Source: Lamprobacter modestohalophilus (GTDB lineage: Bacteria > Pseudomonadota > Gammaproteobacteria > Chromatiales > Chromatiaceae). Taken from it: a stretch of 64,000 nucleotides of DNA. The stretch spans positions 1 to 64,000 of the forward strand of contig NZ_NRRY01000006.1 in the NCBI RefSeq assembly GCF_016583905.1, read 5' to 3'. Positions within the stretch are counted from its first letter, which is position 1; every line of letters begins with the position of its first letter. Position numbers and translations under genes: made by a program. Below are positions 45,315 to 54,707 of this stretch, one piece after another. The notes under the pieces are model-generated. The model had not been told where the DNA came from and made no database searches. It was given only the letters and a program-made list of their open reading frames with translations.

Positions 45315-47129
45315 ATGATCCGACCCGCCAACAAGTCACCGATCTCGCATGTTCCTCTAGCGGAGCGGATGCGCCCGCGTCGCTTGGATGAGGTTGTCGG
45401 CCAGTCGCATCTGCTCGCGCCGGGGCGACCGCTGCGCGAGGCCATCACCGCCGATCGACCGCATTCGGCGATCTTCTGGGGGCCGCCGGGTACCGGAAAG
45501 ACCACCTTGGCGCGGCTGATCGCGGCAGCGTCTAACAGCCGATTCTTGAGTTTGTCGGCGGTGTTGGCTGGCGTTAAAGACATCCGTGCTGCCGTCGACG
45601 AGGCGCGCCTTGTGCGGGCGACTGAGCAGCGCGGCACCATCCTGTTTATTGATGAGGTGCACCGGTTCAACAAGGCACAGCAGGATGCCTTCTTGCCCCA
45701 TGTTGAGGACGGCACGCTGGTCTTCATCGGCGCCACGACTGAGAACCCCTCGTTCGCGCTCAATAATGCGCTGCTGTCGCGAGCGCGTGTCTATTTGCTC
45801 AAGCCGCTGGAGCTGGTTGATCTAGAGCAGTTGGTGGACCGTGCGCTCAGCGACCCTGAGCGTGGTTTGGCCGATCTCGAACGCGCTCTCGAAAGCGCTT
45901 CCGCTCCCGTTTCCACCTCCGCTCCCACGTTCTCTCCCGCTAGAAGCGTCGTTGGAGGCACAGGCCAACAAAAGAGTATCGGGTTAGAGGGCGCTGAAGG
46001 CGCAGAAGCGACCGAAGCGGCTGAAGCGACTAACGGGGCTGACGGGGCTGAAAGGGCTGGGGGTGCTGGAGTAGCTGAAGTTGCGCTGTTTGGCAGCAGC
46101 GCTCAGGGACGTATTCTGATCGATGCCGAGACGCGGCGCCTGCTCGCTGAGGCTGCCGATGGCGATGCGCGCCGGCTGCTGAACCTGCTTGAGCTGGCCG
46201 CCGGCTTGGCTTCGCCGGTCGCGGCTGATCACCCATCTGAGTCGATCTCGCAATCAGAGCCGAAACTAGAGGCGAAGATGGCTCCAGGTCCAGGTCCAGG
46301 TCCAGGTCCAGGTCCAGGTCCAGGTCCAGGTCCAGGTCCAGGTCCAGGTCCAGGTTCTGGTCCAGGATCTGGTCCAGGATCAAGCCCGATGCCAGGTCTA
46401 CAGACATCGTCTGCACTTGAGGCACCACCAAAAGGGGCGTCAACACAGGCGTCAGCAGCAGCGCTACGCCCTAGCCGCCGCATCAGCCTTGAGACCCTGC
46501 GCCAGGTCATCGAGGGCAGCGTCCGCCGCTTCGACAAGGGTGGCGACGCCTTCTACGATCAGATCTCGGCACTGCACAAATCGGTGCGTGGCTCGGCGCC
46601 GGATGCGGCACTGTATTGGCTGGCACGGATGATCGATGGCGGCTGCGATCCGCTCTACATCGCGCGGCGCTTGGTGCGGATGGCCAGCGAGGATATCGGC
46701 AATGCCGATCCGCGTGCGCTCACCATTGCCATGGATGCCTGGGACGCGCAGCAGCGTCTCGGCAGCCCAGAGGGTGAGCTGGCGCTAGCGCAGGCGGCGG
46801 TCTATCTGGCCAGCGCGGCGAAGAGCAATGCCGTCTATCGGGCCTGGAACAGCGCGCTTGAAGACGTGCGCAAGCAAGGCTCGTTGGAGGTGCCGGTGCA
46901 TCTGCGCAACGCGCCGACTCGGCTGATGAAGGCGCTTGGCTATGGGCATGCCTACCGCTATGCCCATGACGAGCCGGATGCCTATGCCGCCGGCGAGCAG
47001 TATTTTCCAGACGACATGGCGCCACGGCGCTACTATCAGCCGGTCGACCGGGGCCTCGAGATCCGCATCAAAGAGAAGCTCGAGCGCCTTGCAGAACGGG
47101 ATCGCGCCGCAGCCGCGAAGCCTCGATAA
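45315..47129 (+). CDS. rarA: Replication-associated recombination protein RarA (MgsA) with low-complexity insert
   Basis: 604 residues against about 445 in E. coli. AAA+ motifs: [19 protein letters not shown] (Walker A), [20 protein letters not shown] (Walker B) and [12 protein letters not shown] (sensor 1). The C-terminal part has [19 protein letters not shown] and [19 protein letters not shown]. Extra length comes from two inserts, near 195-255 (Ala/Glu/Gly-rich) and about 310-385, which holds a long Pro-Gly dipeptide run. Apart from these the conserved regions are intact. RarA acts at stalled replication forks. Confidence 0.93.
   Translation: MIRPANKSPISHVPLAERMRPRRLDEVVGQSHLLAPGRPLREAITADRPHSAIFWGPPGTGKTTLARLIAAASNSRFLSLSAVLAGVKDIRAAVDEARLVRATEQRGTILFIDEVHRFNKAQQDAFLPHVEDGTLVFIGATTENPSFALNNALLSRARVYLLKPLELVDLEQLVDRALSDPERGLADLERALESASAPVSTSAPTFSPARSVVGGTGQQKSIGLEGAEGAEATEAAEATNGADGAERAGGAGVAEVALFGSSAQGRILIDAETRRLLAEAADGDARRLLNLLELAAGLASPVAADHPSESISQSEPKLEAKMAPGPGPGPGPGPGPGPGPGPGPGPGSGPGSGPGSSPMPGLQTSSALEAPPKGASTQASAAALRPSRRISLETLRQVIEGSVRRFDKGGDAFYDQISALHKSVRGSAPDAALYWLARMIDGGCDPLYIARRLVRMASEDIGNADPRALTIAMDAWDAQQRLGSPEGELALAQAAVYLASAAKSNAVYRAWNSALEDVRKQGSLEVPVHLRNAPTRLMKALGYGHAYRYAHDEPDAYAAGEQYFPDDMAPRRYYQPVDRGLEIRIKEKLERLAERDRAAAAKPR
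46283..46380 (+). repeat. GGTCCA hexanucleotide repeat within rarA
   Basis: About 13 perfect CCAGGT/GGTCCA units followed by degenerate ones, encoding alternating Pro-Gly. In-frame hexamers keep the reading frame when the number changes. Confidence 0.9.
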
Positions 47130-47221
47130 TAGCGGGATCATTGATTCCTATCGGTTTTGCCCCGTTCAGCCTATTCAACTAGCGGCGCCTCGCACTAGCA
47201 CCTGACACCACCTCCTCTCCT

Positions 47222-49720
47222 ATGCTCTTACAAGAACACGATGTACCTGCGCTGATCTGGAACGATCAACGCGTTGACTATCGCAGGCTACTGGCGCGTA
47301 TCGACGCGCTGTCGCGGTCTTTTCCCGGCGTCCCCGGCGACGATGCCCCCTGCGACGATCCCTCTGGTCACAAGGTGGCGATCTTTTCCGAGAATCGGCT
47401 GGAATGGGTCTATGCCTTCTATGCGGGCTTGAAACAGGGCTGCACCCTGGTGCCCATCGACTTCATGAGCTCGGCAGAGGATGTCGCCTATATCCTGCGT
47501 GACTGCACGCCGTCGCTGGTGTTCTGCTCCAACAGCACGCGTGAGATCTTGACACAGGCGATCGCAGCGAGCGATCAGCAACCCCTGGTCCTGGTGTTGG
47601 ACGACCTCGATCTGGCAGCGGCTGATGGCCGCGTCGAACCCTTGCCAGCACCCGCGCCCGACAAGACCCTGCTGCTGATCTATACCTCGGGCACAACCGG
47701 CAGCCCCAAGGGCGTGATGCTGAGCTGGGACAATCTGCTCGCCAACATCGAGTCGATCTCAGAGGACGTGCCGATCTACACCCCAGGGCAACGGGTCCTC
47801 GCGCTCCTGCCGCTGCATCACATCTTTCCGTTGCTTGGCGCCCTCATCACGCCGCTGTATACCGGCGGCACCTGTGTGTTTTCTCCCTCCATGGCCTCGG
47901 AGGATATGCTGCGGGCGCTGAACGACCATCAGGTCACGATCATCATCGGCGTGCCGCGGCTGTATCGGCTGATCACCAAGTCGATCAAGGACAAGATCAA
48001 CGCCAGCCGTTTGACCCGTCTGCTGTTCCAGTTGGCGGCCAAGATCAACTCGCCAGCCTTCTCGAAGCGCCTGTTCGCCAAGGTGCATGCGCGTTTCGGT
48101 GGCCATGTGCGCTTTCTGGTCAGCGGCGGCGCCAAGCTCGATGAAGCGGTGTTCCGGGATCTGACCACCCTCGGCTTCGAGGTGCTGGAGGGCTTCGGCA
48201 TGACGGAGGCGGCACCGATGATCACCTTCACCCGCCCCGGCGAGGCCCGGCTCGGTGCTGCCGGTCGCCCGATGCCCTGCAACGAGGTGCGGATTCTCGA
48301 CGGCGAGATCATCAACCGCGGTCGCAACGTCATGCAGGGCTATTTCAAGCGCCCGCAAGAAACGGCAGCGGTGGTCAAAGACGGCTGGCTGCATACCGGT
48401 GATCTCGGCTATCTCGACGACTCCGGCGCCTTGCACATCACCGGTCGCAAGAAGGAGATCATCGTCTTGCCCAGTGGCAAGAACATCAATCCGGTCGAGA
48501 TCGAGGACAAGCTGTCTGCGGCAACCGACCTCATCGGTGAGGTTGCCGTGTTCCAGCATCAGGACAGCCTGGAGGCGGCGGTGGTGCCGGACTTCCGCAA
48601 GGCGCGGGAGCAGGGCATCGCTGACCTGCAGAAAACCCTGAATGAGCGGGTGTTGGCGCCCTATAACCAAGCGGTCACGCCTTACAAAAAGGTGATGAAG
48701 CTGCACTTGCTTGGCGAGGAGCTGCCCAAGACCCGGCTGGGCAAGCTGAAGCGCTTTTTGCTGCCCGAGATGGTCGCCTCAACGACGACCCGCGCGGCGG
48801 GCCCGGCGGAGCCGGATGATCCTGAATATAAGACGATTCAGCAATTTCTTCAGCAACAGAAGGAATGCGAGGTCTACGCCGGTGATCACCTGGAGCTGGA
48901 CTTGGGGCTCGACTCCCTCGACCGCGTCGGACTGCAATCCTTCCTGCAGGCCACCTTCGGGGTCGGCGTGACGGATGAGACGCTGATGGAGCATCCGACG
49001 GTGGGTCGCATCGCCGAGTTTATCCGTGACAAGAAGACCAAGATGGCAGTCTCGGTGGTGGACTGGGCGGAGATCCTGAAACAGCGCAGCGAGATTCACT
49101 TGCCGCGCAGTTGGCCAGCGCACAATCCACTCCGACACGGCATGGCCGCGCTGGCGCGCGGTTACTTCCGCTTGAGTGGCACCGGCATGGAGCATCTGCC
49201 GTCTGGCCCCTGCATCCTGGCGCCGAATCACCAGAGCTTCCTGGATGGCCTGTTCGTCGCCGCCTTCCTCGACAATGCGACGATGAAGCGGACCTATTTC
49301 TTCGCCAAGGCGAAGCACGTCAACAGGCCTTGGCTGCGCTTTTTGGCGGCGCGCAACAACGTCATCGTGCTGGATCTGGAGCGCGATCTAAAGCATGCGT
49401 TACAGAACCTTGCGGAGGTGCTGCGCCAAGGCTGTAACCTCATCATCTTTCCGGAGGGCACCCGCAGCAAAGACGGCGTCGTGCGGTCGTTCCGCAAGAC
49501 CTACGCGATCTTGGGCCGGGAATTGGGGGTGCCGGTGGTGCCGGTGGCCATCAGAGGCGCCTGGCGAGCCTTGCCGAGCGGCTCCTGGCTACCGAGGCTC
49601 TCAGCACCGATCAGCGTCGACTTCCTGCCCGCCGTCGTGCCTGGCGAGCGCAGCTATGAGGATCTGAATCAGGCCGTGATGGATCAGGTCGTGGCAGTCG
49701 TTAGCGGGTCCGCGAGCTGA
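47222..49720 (+). CDS. AMP-dependent acyl ligase - acyl carrier - acyltransferase fusion
   Basis: 832 residues in three parts. Residues 1-515 are an ANL adenylation enzyme (LLIYTSGTTGSPKGVMLSWD, EGFGMTEAAPMITF, WLHTGDLGYLDDSGALHITG). About 540-610 is an acyl-carrier-like domain with LDLGLDSLDRVGLQ, the serine being the phosphopantetheine site. About 640-832 is a PlsC-type acyltransferase (APNHQSFLDGLFV as HX4D, IIFPEGTRSKDG). It could activate a free fatty acid, hold it on its own carrier and transfer it to a lysophospholipid or glycerol phosphate. Aas of E. coli has only the acyltransferase and ligase, in the opposite order. Confidence 0.87.
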   Translation: MLLQEHDVPALIWNDQRVDYRRLLARIDALSRSFPGVPGDDAPCDDPSGHKVAIFSENRLEWVYAFYAGLKQGCTLVPIDFMSSAEDVAYILRDCTPSLVFCSNSTREILTQAIAASDQQPLVLVLDDLDLAAADGRVEPLPAPAPDKTLLLIYTSGTTGSPKGVMLSWDNLLANIESISEDVPIYTPGQRVLALLPLHHIFPLLGALITPLYTGGTCVFSPSMASEDMLRALNDHQVTIIIGVPRLYRLITKSIKDKINASRLTRLLFQLAAKINSPAFSKRLFAKVHARFGGHVRFLVSGGAKLDEAVFRDLTTLGFEVLEGFGMTEAAPMITFTRPGEARLGAAGRPMPCNEVRILDGEIINRGRNVMQGYFKRPQETAAVVKDGWLHTGDLGYLDDSGALHITGRKKEIIVLPSGKNINPVEIEDKLSAATDLIGEVAVFQHQDSLEAAVVPDFRKAREQGIADLQKTLNERVLAPYNQAVTPYKKVMKLHLLGEELPKTRLGKLKRFLLPEMVASTTTRAAGPAEPDDPEYKTIQQFLQQQKECEVYAGDHLELDLGLDSLDRVGLQSFLQATFGVGVTDETLMEHPTVGRIAEFIRDKKTKMAVSVVDWAEILKQRSEIHLPRSWPAHNPLRHGMAALARGYFRLSGTGMEHLPSGPCILAPNHQSFLDGLFVAAFLDNATMKRTYFFAKAKHVNRPWLRFLAARNNVIVLDLERDLKHALQNLAEVLRQGCNLIIFPEGTRSKDGVVRSFRKTYAILGRELGVPVVPVAIRGAWRALPSGSWLPRLSAPISVDFLPAVVPGERSYEDLNQAVMDQVVAVVSGSAS

Positions 49721-49992
49721 ACGCTTTGAGCGCTTTGAGCGCCTGCGATCGCAGCCAGCGCGTGCGGGGTGTCGCTGCGCTCCAGTTGAGATCTAGATCT
49801 AACGCGCATGGCGTCGCGCCACCCCGGCCGATCCCTCATGAGGGATTGACGTTCATGTTCGGGCGTTCAGCGTTTCGCAGTTTGGCTGTTGCATCGGCCA
49901 TACTGCATCTCAGTGTCCGATTCGACGACAGGCTCCTCCGGGGTAGCCTCATTATTCGCTCCCACTAAGCTCCCACTAGGTTGTCAGCCAAC
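49721..49992. promoter_or_regulatory. Upstream region of tsdBA with perfect palindromes
   Basis: Contains ATCCCTCATGAGGGAT (49831-49846), a perfect 16-base palindrome, and AGATCTAGATCT (49789-49800). The first lies about 150 bases before the tsdBA start and looks like a dimer-binding operator. An 80-codon open frame here (49726-49968) has no supporting feature. Confidence 0.45.
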
Positions 49993-51930
49993 ATGCAGAA
50001 TCAAGATCGGTCGGCTGTTTCGCGCGTTGCCATCGCCGCCTCCCTGCTGATTTATGTCGTGTCCTGGGTTGCCATGCCTGGGGTCTCGGGCGCCGCGGCG
50101 ACTTCGCCTGACGTCAATCTCGCCGAGGCGTTAGTGACTCAAGGCGATTCGCAGCGCGGCATCGAACCCTGTGCCAAGTGCCACCAGGCCGATGGCGGCG
50201 GCAGCGAGGAGGTGGGCGCGCCGCGCTTGGCGGCTCTGGGGGCGGACTATTTGGCCAATCAGATCCAAAACTTTCGTAATGGCAATCGCAAGCACCCGAT
50301 CATGGCGCCCTGGGCGAAGTTGCTGAGTGAGCAGGAGATCACCGCGCTGAGTGCCTACTTTGCTGCGCTGCCGCCGGCGAGCAACGCACAGGTACCCAAG
50401 CATCTGAACCCAAAAGATGGTGCCTGGCTCGCCCTGTACGGCAACTGGGACGGTCGGCGGCTGCCGGCCTGCCAGCAGTGCCATGGTCCGCTCGGTATTG
50501 GTGTTGGCGAACATTTTCCGGCGTTGGCGGGTCAGCCCTACAACTACCTGGTCGGTCAGCTTGCGGCCTGGGGCACGGGCGAGCGTCGCGGCGACCACGA
50601 CGGCATGATGGCGGCGGTTGCGCATCGGCTGACCCTGGCTGAGGCGCAGCATGTCGCGGCCTTCTATGCCGTCTTGCCGGCCGCGCAGGCGGTGGAGAGC
50701 GTGCGCGAGCTTGATACTGGCATCTGGGTGCCGAGCGCCGCTGGACTGAGGCCGCCAGCCTTTGTCGTTGCCCCGGCGACGGCGCTTAAGTCGCAGACTC
50801 AGCCAGGGGTTCAGCAGGCCGCTGCGGAGCCGGCTGGACACGCGCAGGCCAGCCGGCAGCGGGGCGATCAGCCGCTGGCCTATGGGGCGGGTAAGCCGCA
50901 GCCGGCAGAGCAGCAACCGGCCAATGAAACAGCCGAAGCGCAAGGGACAGCAGGGCAGCCTGCCAAGCCACACTGGTGGTCGTCGATCATGCCGAAGGCG
51001 CACAAGGACGCCTTGTCTCATCAAGGCCCGGTCGCACCCGGTCGCGCGCTCACCGATGAGCGCCATTTCCAGCCGCCGTCGCGCAGCGAGCGGCCAACCG
51101 ATGAGTTTGGCGAGATGGTCGCGCTGGGCGAGTCCATCTTCAGCCATACCTATCGCCATCAGATCTCGGGCCAGTACGTCGGTAACGATCAGGTCTGCGA
51201 GGGTTGCCATCTGGATGGCGGCCGTCTCGCCAATGCGGCGCCGATGTGGGCCGCCTGGGTCGCCTATCCGGCTTATCGCGCCAAGAACAACAAGGTCAAT
51301 ACCCTGACTGAGCGGATTCAAGGCTGTTTTGCTTACTCGATGAATGCGCAGGCGTCCGAGGTCGGTCATCCACCCGCTGCCGATAGCACCACGGTACTTG
51401 CGTTGACCAGTTATCTCTACTGGCTGGCCCAGGACGCACCGACCGGTGATCGGCAGATGCCCGGGCGCGGTTATCCGGCGCTTGCTCAGACCGAGCAAGG
51501 CTTTGATCCAGACCGAGGTGAGGTGGTTTACGCCAAGCACTGCGCGGTCTGCCATGGTGATGAGGGCGAGGGTGGCTACGCCGGCACCGAGATGGTGTTT
51601 CCGCCACTCTGGGGTGAGCGCTCCTATAACTGGGGCGCCGGTATGCACCGGATCGATATCGTTGCTGCCTTCATCAAGACCAACATGCCGCTCGGCAATT
51701 ACCTGGAGCTAACCGATCAACAGGCCTGGGATGCCGCGGCCTACATCAACAGTCATGAGCGCCCGCAAGACCCGCGTTTTAACGGCGATCTCGCTGAGAC
51801 CATGAAGCGCTTCCACGGTGGTGAGTTCGACTACTATGGTGTCAGGGAGGCGCGCGATGGCAGCCTGCTTGGATCGGGTGCGATGTCTCCGCCAACTTCA
51901 GGCGCCAAAACCGAGGTTGATGCCGACTGA
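49993..51930 (+). CDS. tsdBA: Tetraheme TsdB-TsdA thiosulfate dehydrogenase fusion
   Basis: 645 residues with a signal peptide (about 1-36) and four CxxCH heme sites at Cys60, Cys160, Cys402 and Cys517. The first half (about 40-240) is a diheme c4-type cytochrome, matching TsdB. A Pro/Gln/Ala linker (about 250-350) joins it to a TsdA domain (about 365-625). This has YVGNDQVCEGCHLDGGR, then ERIQGCFAYSMN, whose Cys445 corresponds to the Cys ligand of the active-site heme, and IKTNMPLG (Met565) for the second heme. It should oxidise thiosulfate to tetrathionate in the periplasm, or do the reverse. The ATG at 49993 is preferred over a TTG at 49981. Confidence 0.88.
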   Translation: MQNQDRSAVSRVAIAASLLIYVVSWVAMPGVSGAAATSPDVNLAEALVTQGDSQRGIEPCAKCHQADGGGSEEVGAPRLAALGADYLANQIQNFRNGNRKHPIMAPWAKLLSEQEITALSAYFAALPPASNAQVPKHLNPKDGAWLALYGNWDGRRLPACQQCHGPLGIGVGEHFPALAGQPYNYLVGQLAAWGTGERRGDHDGMMAAVAHRLTLAEAQHVAAFYAVLPAAQAVESVRELDTGIWVPSAAGLRPPAFVVAPATALKSQTQPGVQQAAAEPAGHAQASRQRGDQPLAYGAGKPQPAEQQPANETAEAQGTAGQPAKPHWWSSIMPKAHKDALSHQGPVAPGRALTDERHFQPPSRSERPTDEFGEMVALGESIFSHTYRHQISGQYVGNDQVCEGCHLDGGRLANAAPMWAAWVAYPAYRAKNNKVNTLTERIQGCFAYSMNAQASEVGHPPAADSTTVLALTSYLYWLAQDAPTGDRQMPGRGYPALAQTEQGFDPDRGEVVYAKHCAVCHGDEGEGGYAGTEMVFPPLWGERSYNWGAGMHRIDIVAAFIKTNMPLGNYLELTDQQAWDAAAYINSHERPQDPRFNGDLAETMKRFHGGEFDYYGVREARDGSLLGSGAMSPPTSGAKTEVDAD

Positions 51931-51981
51931 TCCGCTCGATCAGTCGGCAATTCGAATGAAAAGACGAGCACGGCAAGGCGA

Positions 51982-52359
51982 ATGATATTGCAGATGCTGT
52001 CGATTGCAGGTGGTGGGGCGCTGGGCGCGGTGGCGCGGTTTGGCGTCTCAACCGGCGTCTATCGGCTCTTCGGTCGCGACTTCCCTTGGGGAACCCTGGT
52101 GGTGAATGGCCTTGGCTCCTATGCCATGGGCCTGCTGTTCGTGCTCTTTTTGGAGCGCGGCCTGGTGGCGCCTGAGCTACGTGCCGCGGTGCTGGTTGGC
52201 TTTCTGGGCTCCTTCACCACCTTCTCGACCTTCTCGCTCGAGACGCTGACGCTGGTGGAGCAGGGCGAGATGGTGCGTGCGCTGCTCAATGTTGCCGGCA
52301 GTCTGCTGCTCTGTCTTGGAGCCTGCTGGGCCGGTATCATCAGCGCGAGGCTGCTATGA
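51982..52359 (+). CDS. crcB: Fluoride ion exporter CrcB/FluC
   Basis: 125 residues with four membrane helices. Signatures are GGGALGAVARFGVS, PWGTLVVNGLGSYAMG and the fluoride-path GFLGSFTTFSTFSLE. It exports fluoride as a dual-topology dimer. Its stop overlaps the start of the DUF190 gene (ATGA). No fluoride riboswitch could be recognised in the short upstream gap. Confidence 0.95.
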   Translation: MILQMLSIAGGGALGAVARFGVSTGVYRLFGRDFPWGTLVVNGLGSYAMGLLFVLFLERGLVAPELRAAVLVGFLGSFTTFSTFSLETLTLVEQGEMVRALLNVAGSLLLCLGACWAGIISARLL

Positions 52360-52781
52360 CCAAGCCAGGGTTTGTGCATCAGCAAGAGGACGTTAAGACG
52401 CTGGGGTCGGGGTCCAAACCGGGTTCAGATTCTGGGTCTGAGCGCGAGCATGGTGTGATTTGGGCGACCATGGTCCGTGTCTACCTGACCGAGTCGGATC
52501 ACGGCCTGAAGCCGCTGTTGAAATGCCTGCATGATGAGCTTGGCGTGCTGGGTGCGACCGTGACGCGCGGCGTTGCCGGCTTTGGCGCCTCCGGCGTGGT
52601 GCACAGTGCGGGCTTGGTCGATCTATCGACCGATCTTCCGCTCGTACTGGAGTTTTTCGATCGGCCAGACCGAGCACGCATCGCGATCGAGCGCATCAAA
52701 GATTTCGTCGAGCCCGGGCATGTGGTGTCTTGGCGTGTGTGCGTCGAATGTGACGACGAGGTCCAGGTATCACCCGGCTGA
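52356..52781 (+). CDS. DUF190 protein
   Basis: 141 residues. A 35-residue variable N-terminus (Gly/Ser repeats GSGSKPGSDSGSE) precedes a DUF190 domain (about 38-135): MVRVYLTESDHGLKPLLKCL, LGVLGATVTRGVAGFGASGV, LPLVLEFFDRPDRA. It resembles PII-like folds, and DUF190 genes commonly sit beside crcB, suggesting a role in fluoride export. Coupled to crcB by a four-base overlap. Confidence 0.87.
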   Translation: MTKPGFVHQQEDVKTLGSGSKPGSDSGSEREHGVIWATMVRVYLTESDHGLKPLLKCLHDELGVLGATVTRGVAGFGASGVVHSAGLVDLSTDLPLVLEFFDRPDRARIAIERIKDFVEPGHVVSWRVCVECDDEVQVSPG

Positions 52782-52862
52782 AGCGAAAACGAGCAGCGGC
52801 ATTTTGATCTGCTGCCTCATCATTCACTGAGCGTGCATTCGACACCAACGCGCACGCCCTGA

Positions 52863-54164
<1,302 letters not shown>

Positions 54165-54320
54165 TGCTCTGGCCTCTGCTGCTGATCCAGCATGTGCGGC
54201 CGGTGTTGGCGAATCGCGCTGCCTGCTGTGCCAGATCCTTCACCTTTATGATGCTGGAGCCGAAAGCGCGGGCTGAACGCCGGCGCTGAACAGGTCCTCA
54301 TAGTTCACCGGAGTGGCGCC

Positions 54321-54704
54321 ATGAAAGATCCCATCCCACCCTTGCCATCGACATCCCAGTCATCGAACCCTAATCCGTCGACCTCCAACGCCCAGATCAT
54401 CTACATCCTCTATCTGGTCAGCCTGGTGGTTGGCGTCACCGGCATCGTTGGCGTGATCATGGCCTATGTGTATCGGGACACGGCGCCAGATTGGCTGCGC
54501 AGCCATTATCGCTTCCAGATCCGCACCTTCTGGATCGGGCTGCTCTATGTCGTCTCAGGCATGCTGCTCAGTGTGGTGTTGGTTGGTTTCTTGCTGCTGT
54601 TGTTCTGGCTGATCTGGCTCATCCTGCGCTGCGTCAAGGGCCTGCAGCAGCTTGAACGCCGTGAGCCGATCAGCGATGTCGAGACTTGGCTGTGGCCGAA
54701 ATAG
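54321..54704 (+). CDS. DUF4870-like small membrane protein
   Basis: 127 residues. A Ser/Pro/Asn-rich N-terminus (about 1-24) is followed by two or three hydrophobic helices (about 25-50 and 66-103) with YVYRDTAPDWLRSHYRFQIR between them, the hallmark loop of DUF4870 and YIP1-like small membrane proteins. The function is unknown. The start at 54321 has a CCGGAGTGG site. The next gene begins four bases after its stop. Confidence 0.8.
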   Translation: MKDPIPPLPSTSQSSNPNPSTSNAQIIYILYLVSLVVGVTGIVGVIMAYVYRDTAPDWLRSHYRFQIRTFWIGLLYVVSGMLLSVVLVGFLLLLFWLIWLILRCVKGLQQLERREPISDVETWLWPK

Positions 54705-54707
54705 CGC

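Noticed and set aside
47759-48706. 315-codon minus-strand open frame
   Set aside because: Antisense to the acyl ligase fusion; no domain recognised.
49726-49968. 80-codon open frame before tsdBA
   Set aside because: Composition is random-looking, no ribosome site, and the region carries palindromes that look regulatory.
50131-51648. 505-codon minus-strand open frame
   Set aside because: Antisense to the tetraheme tsdBA gene, which has unmistakable heme motifs.
51931-51981. Fluoride riboswitch before crcB
   Set aside because: The 51-base gap is too short and I could not match the conserved core.
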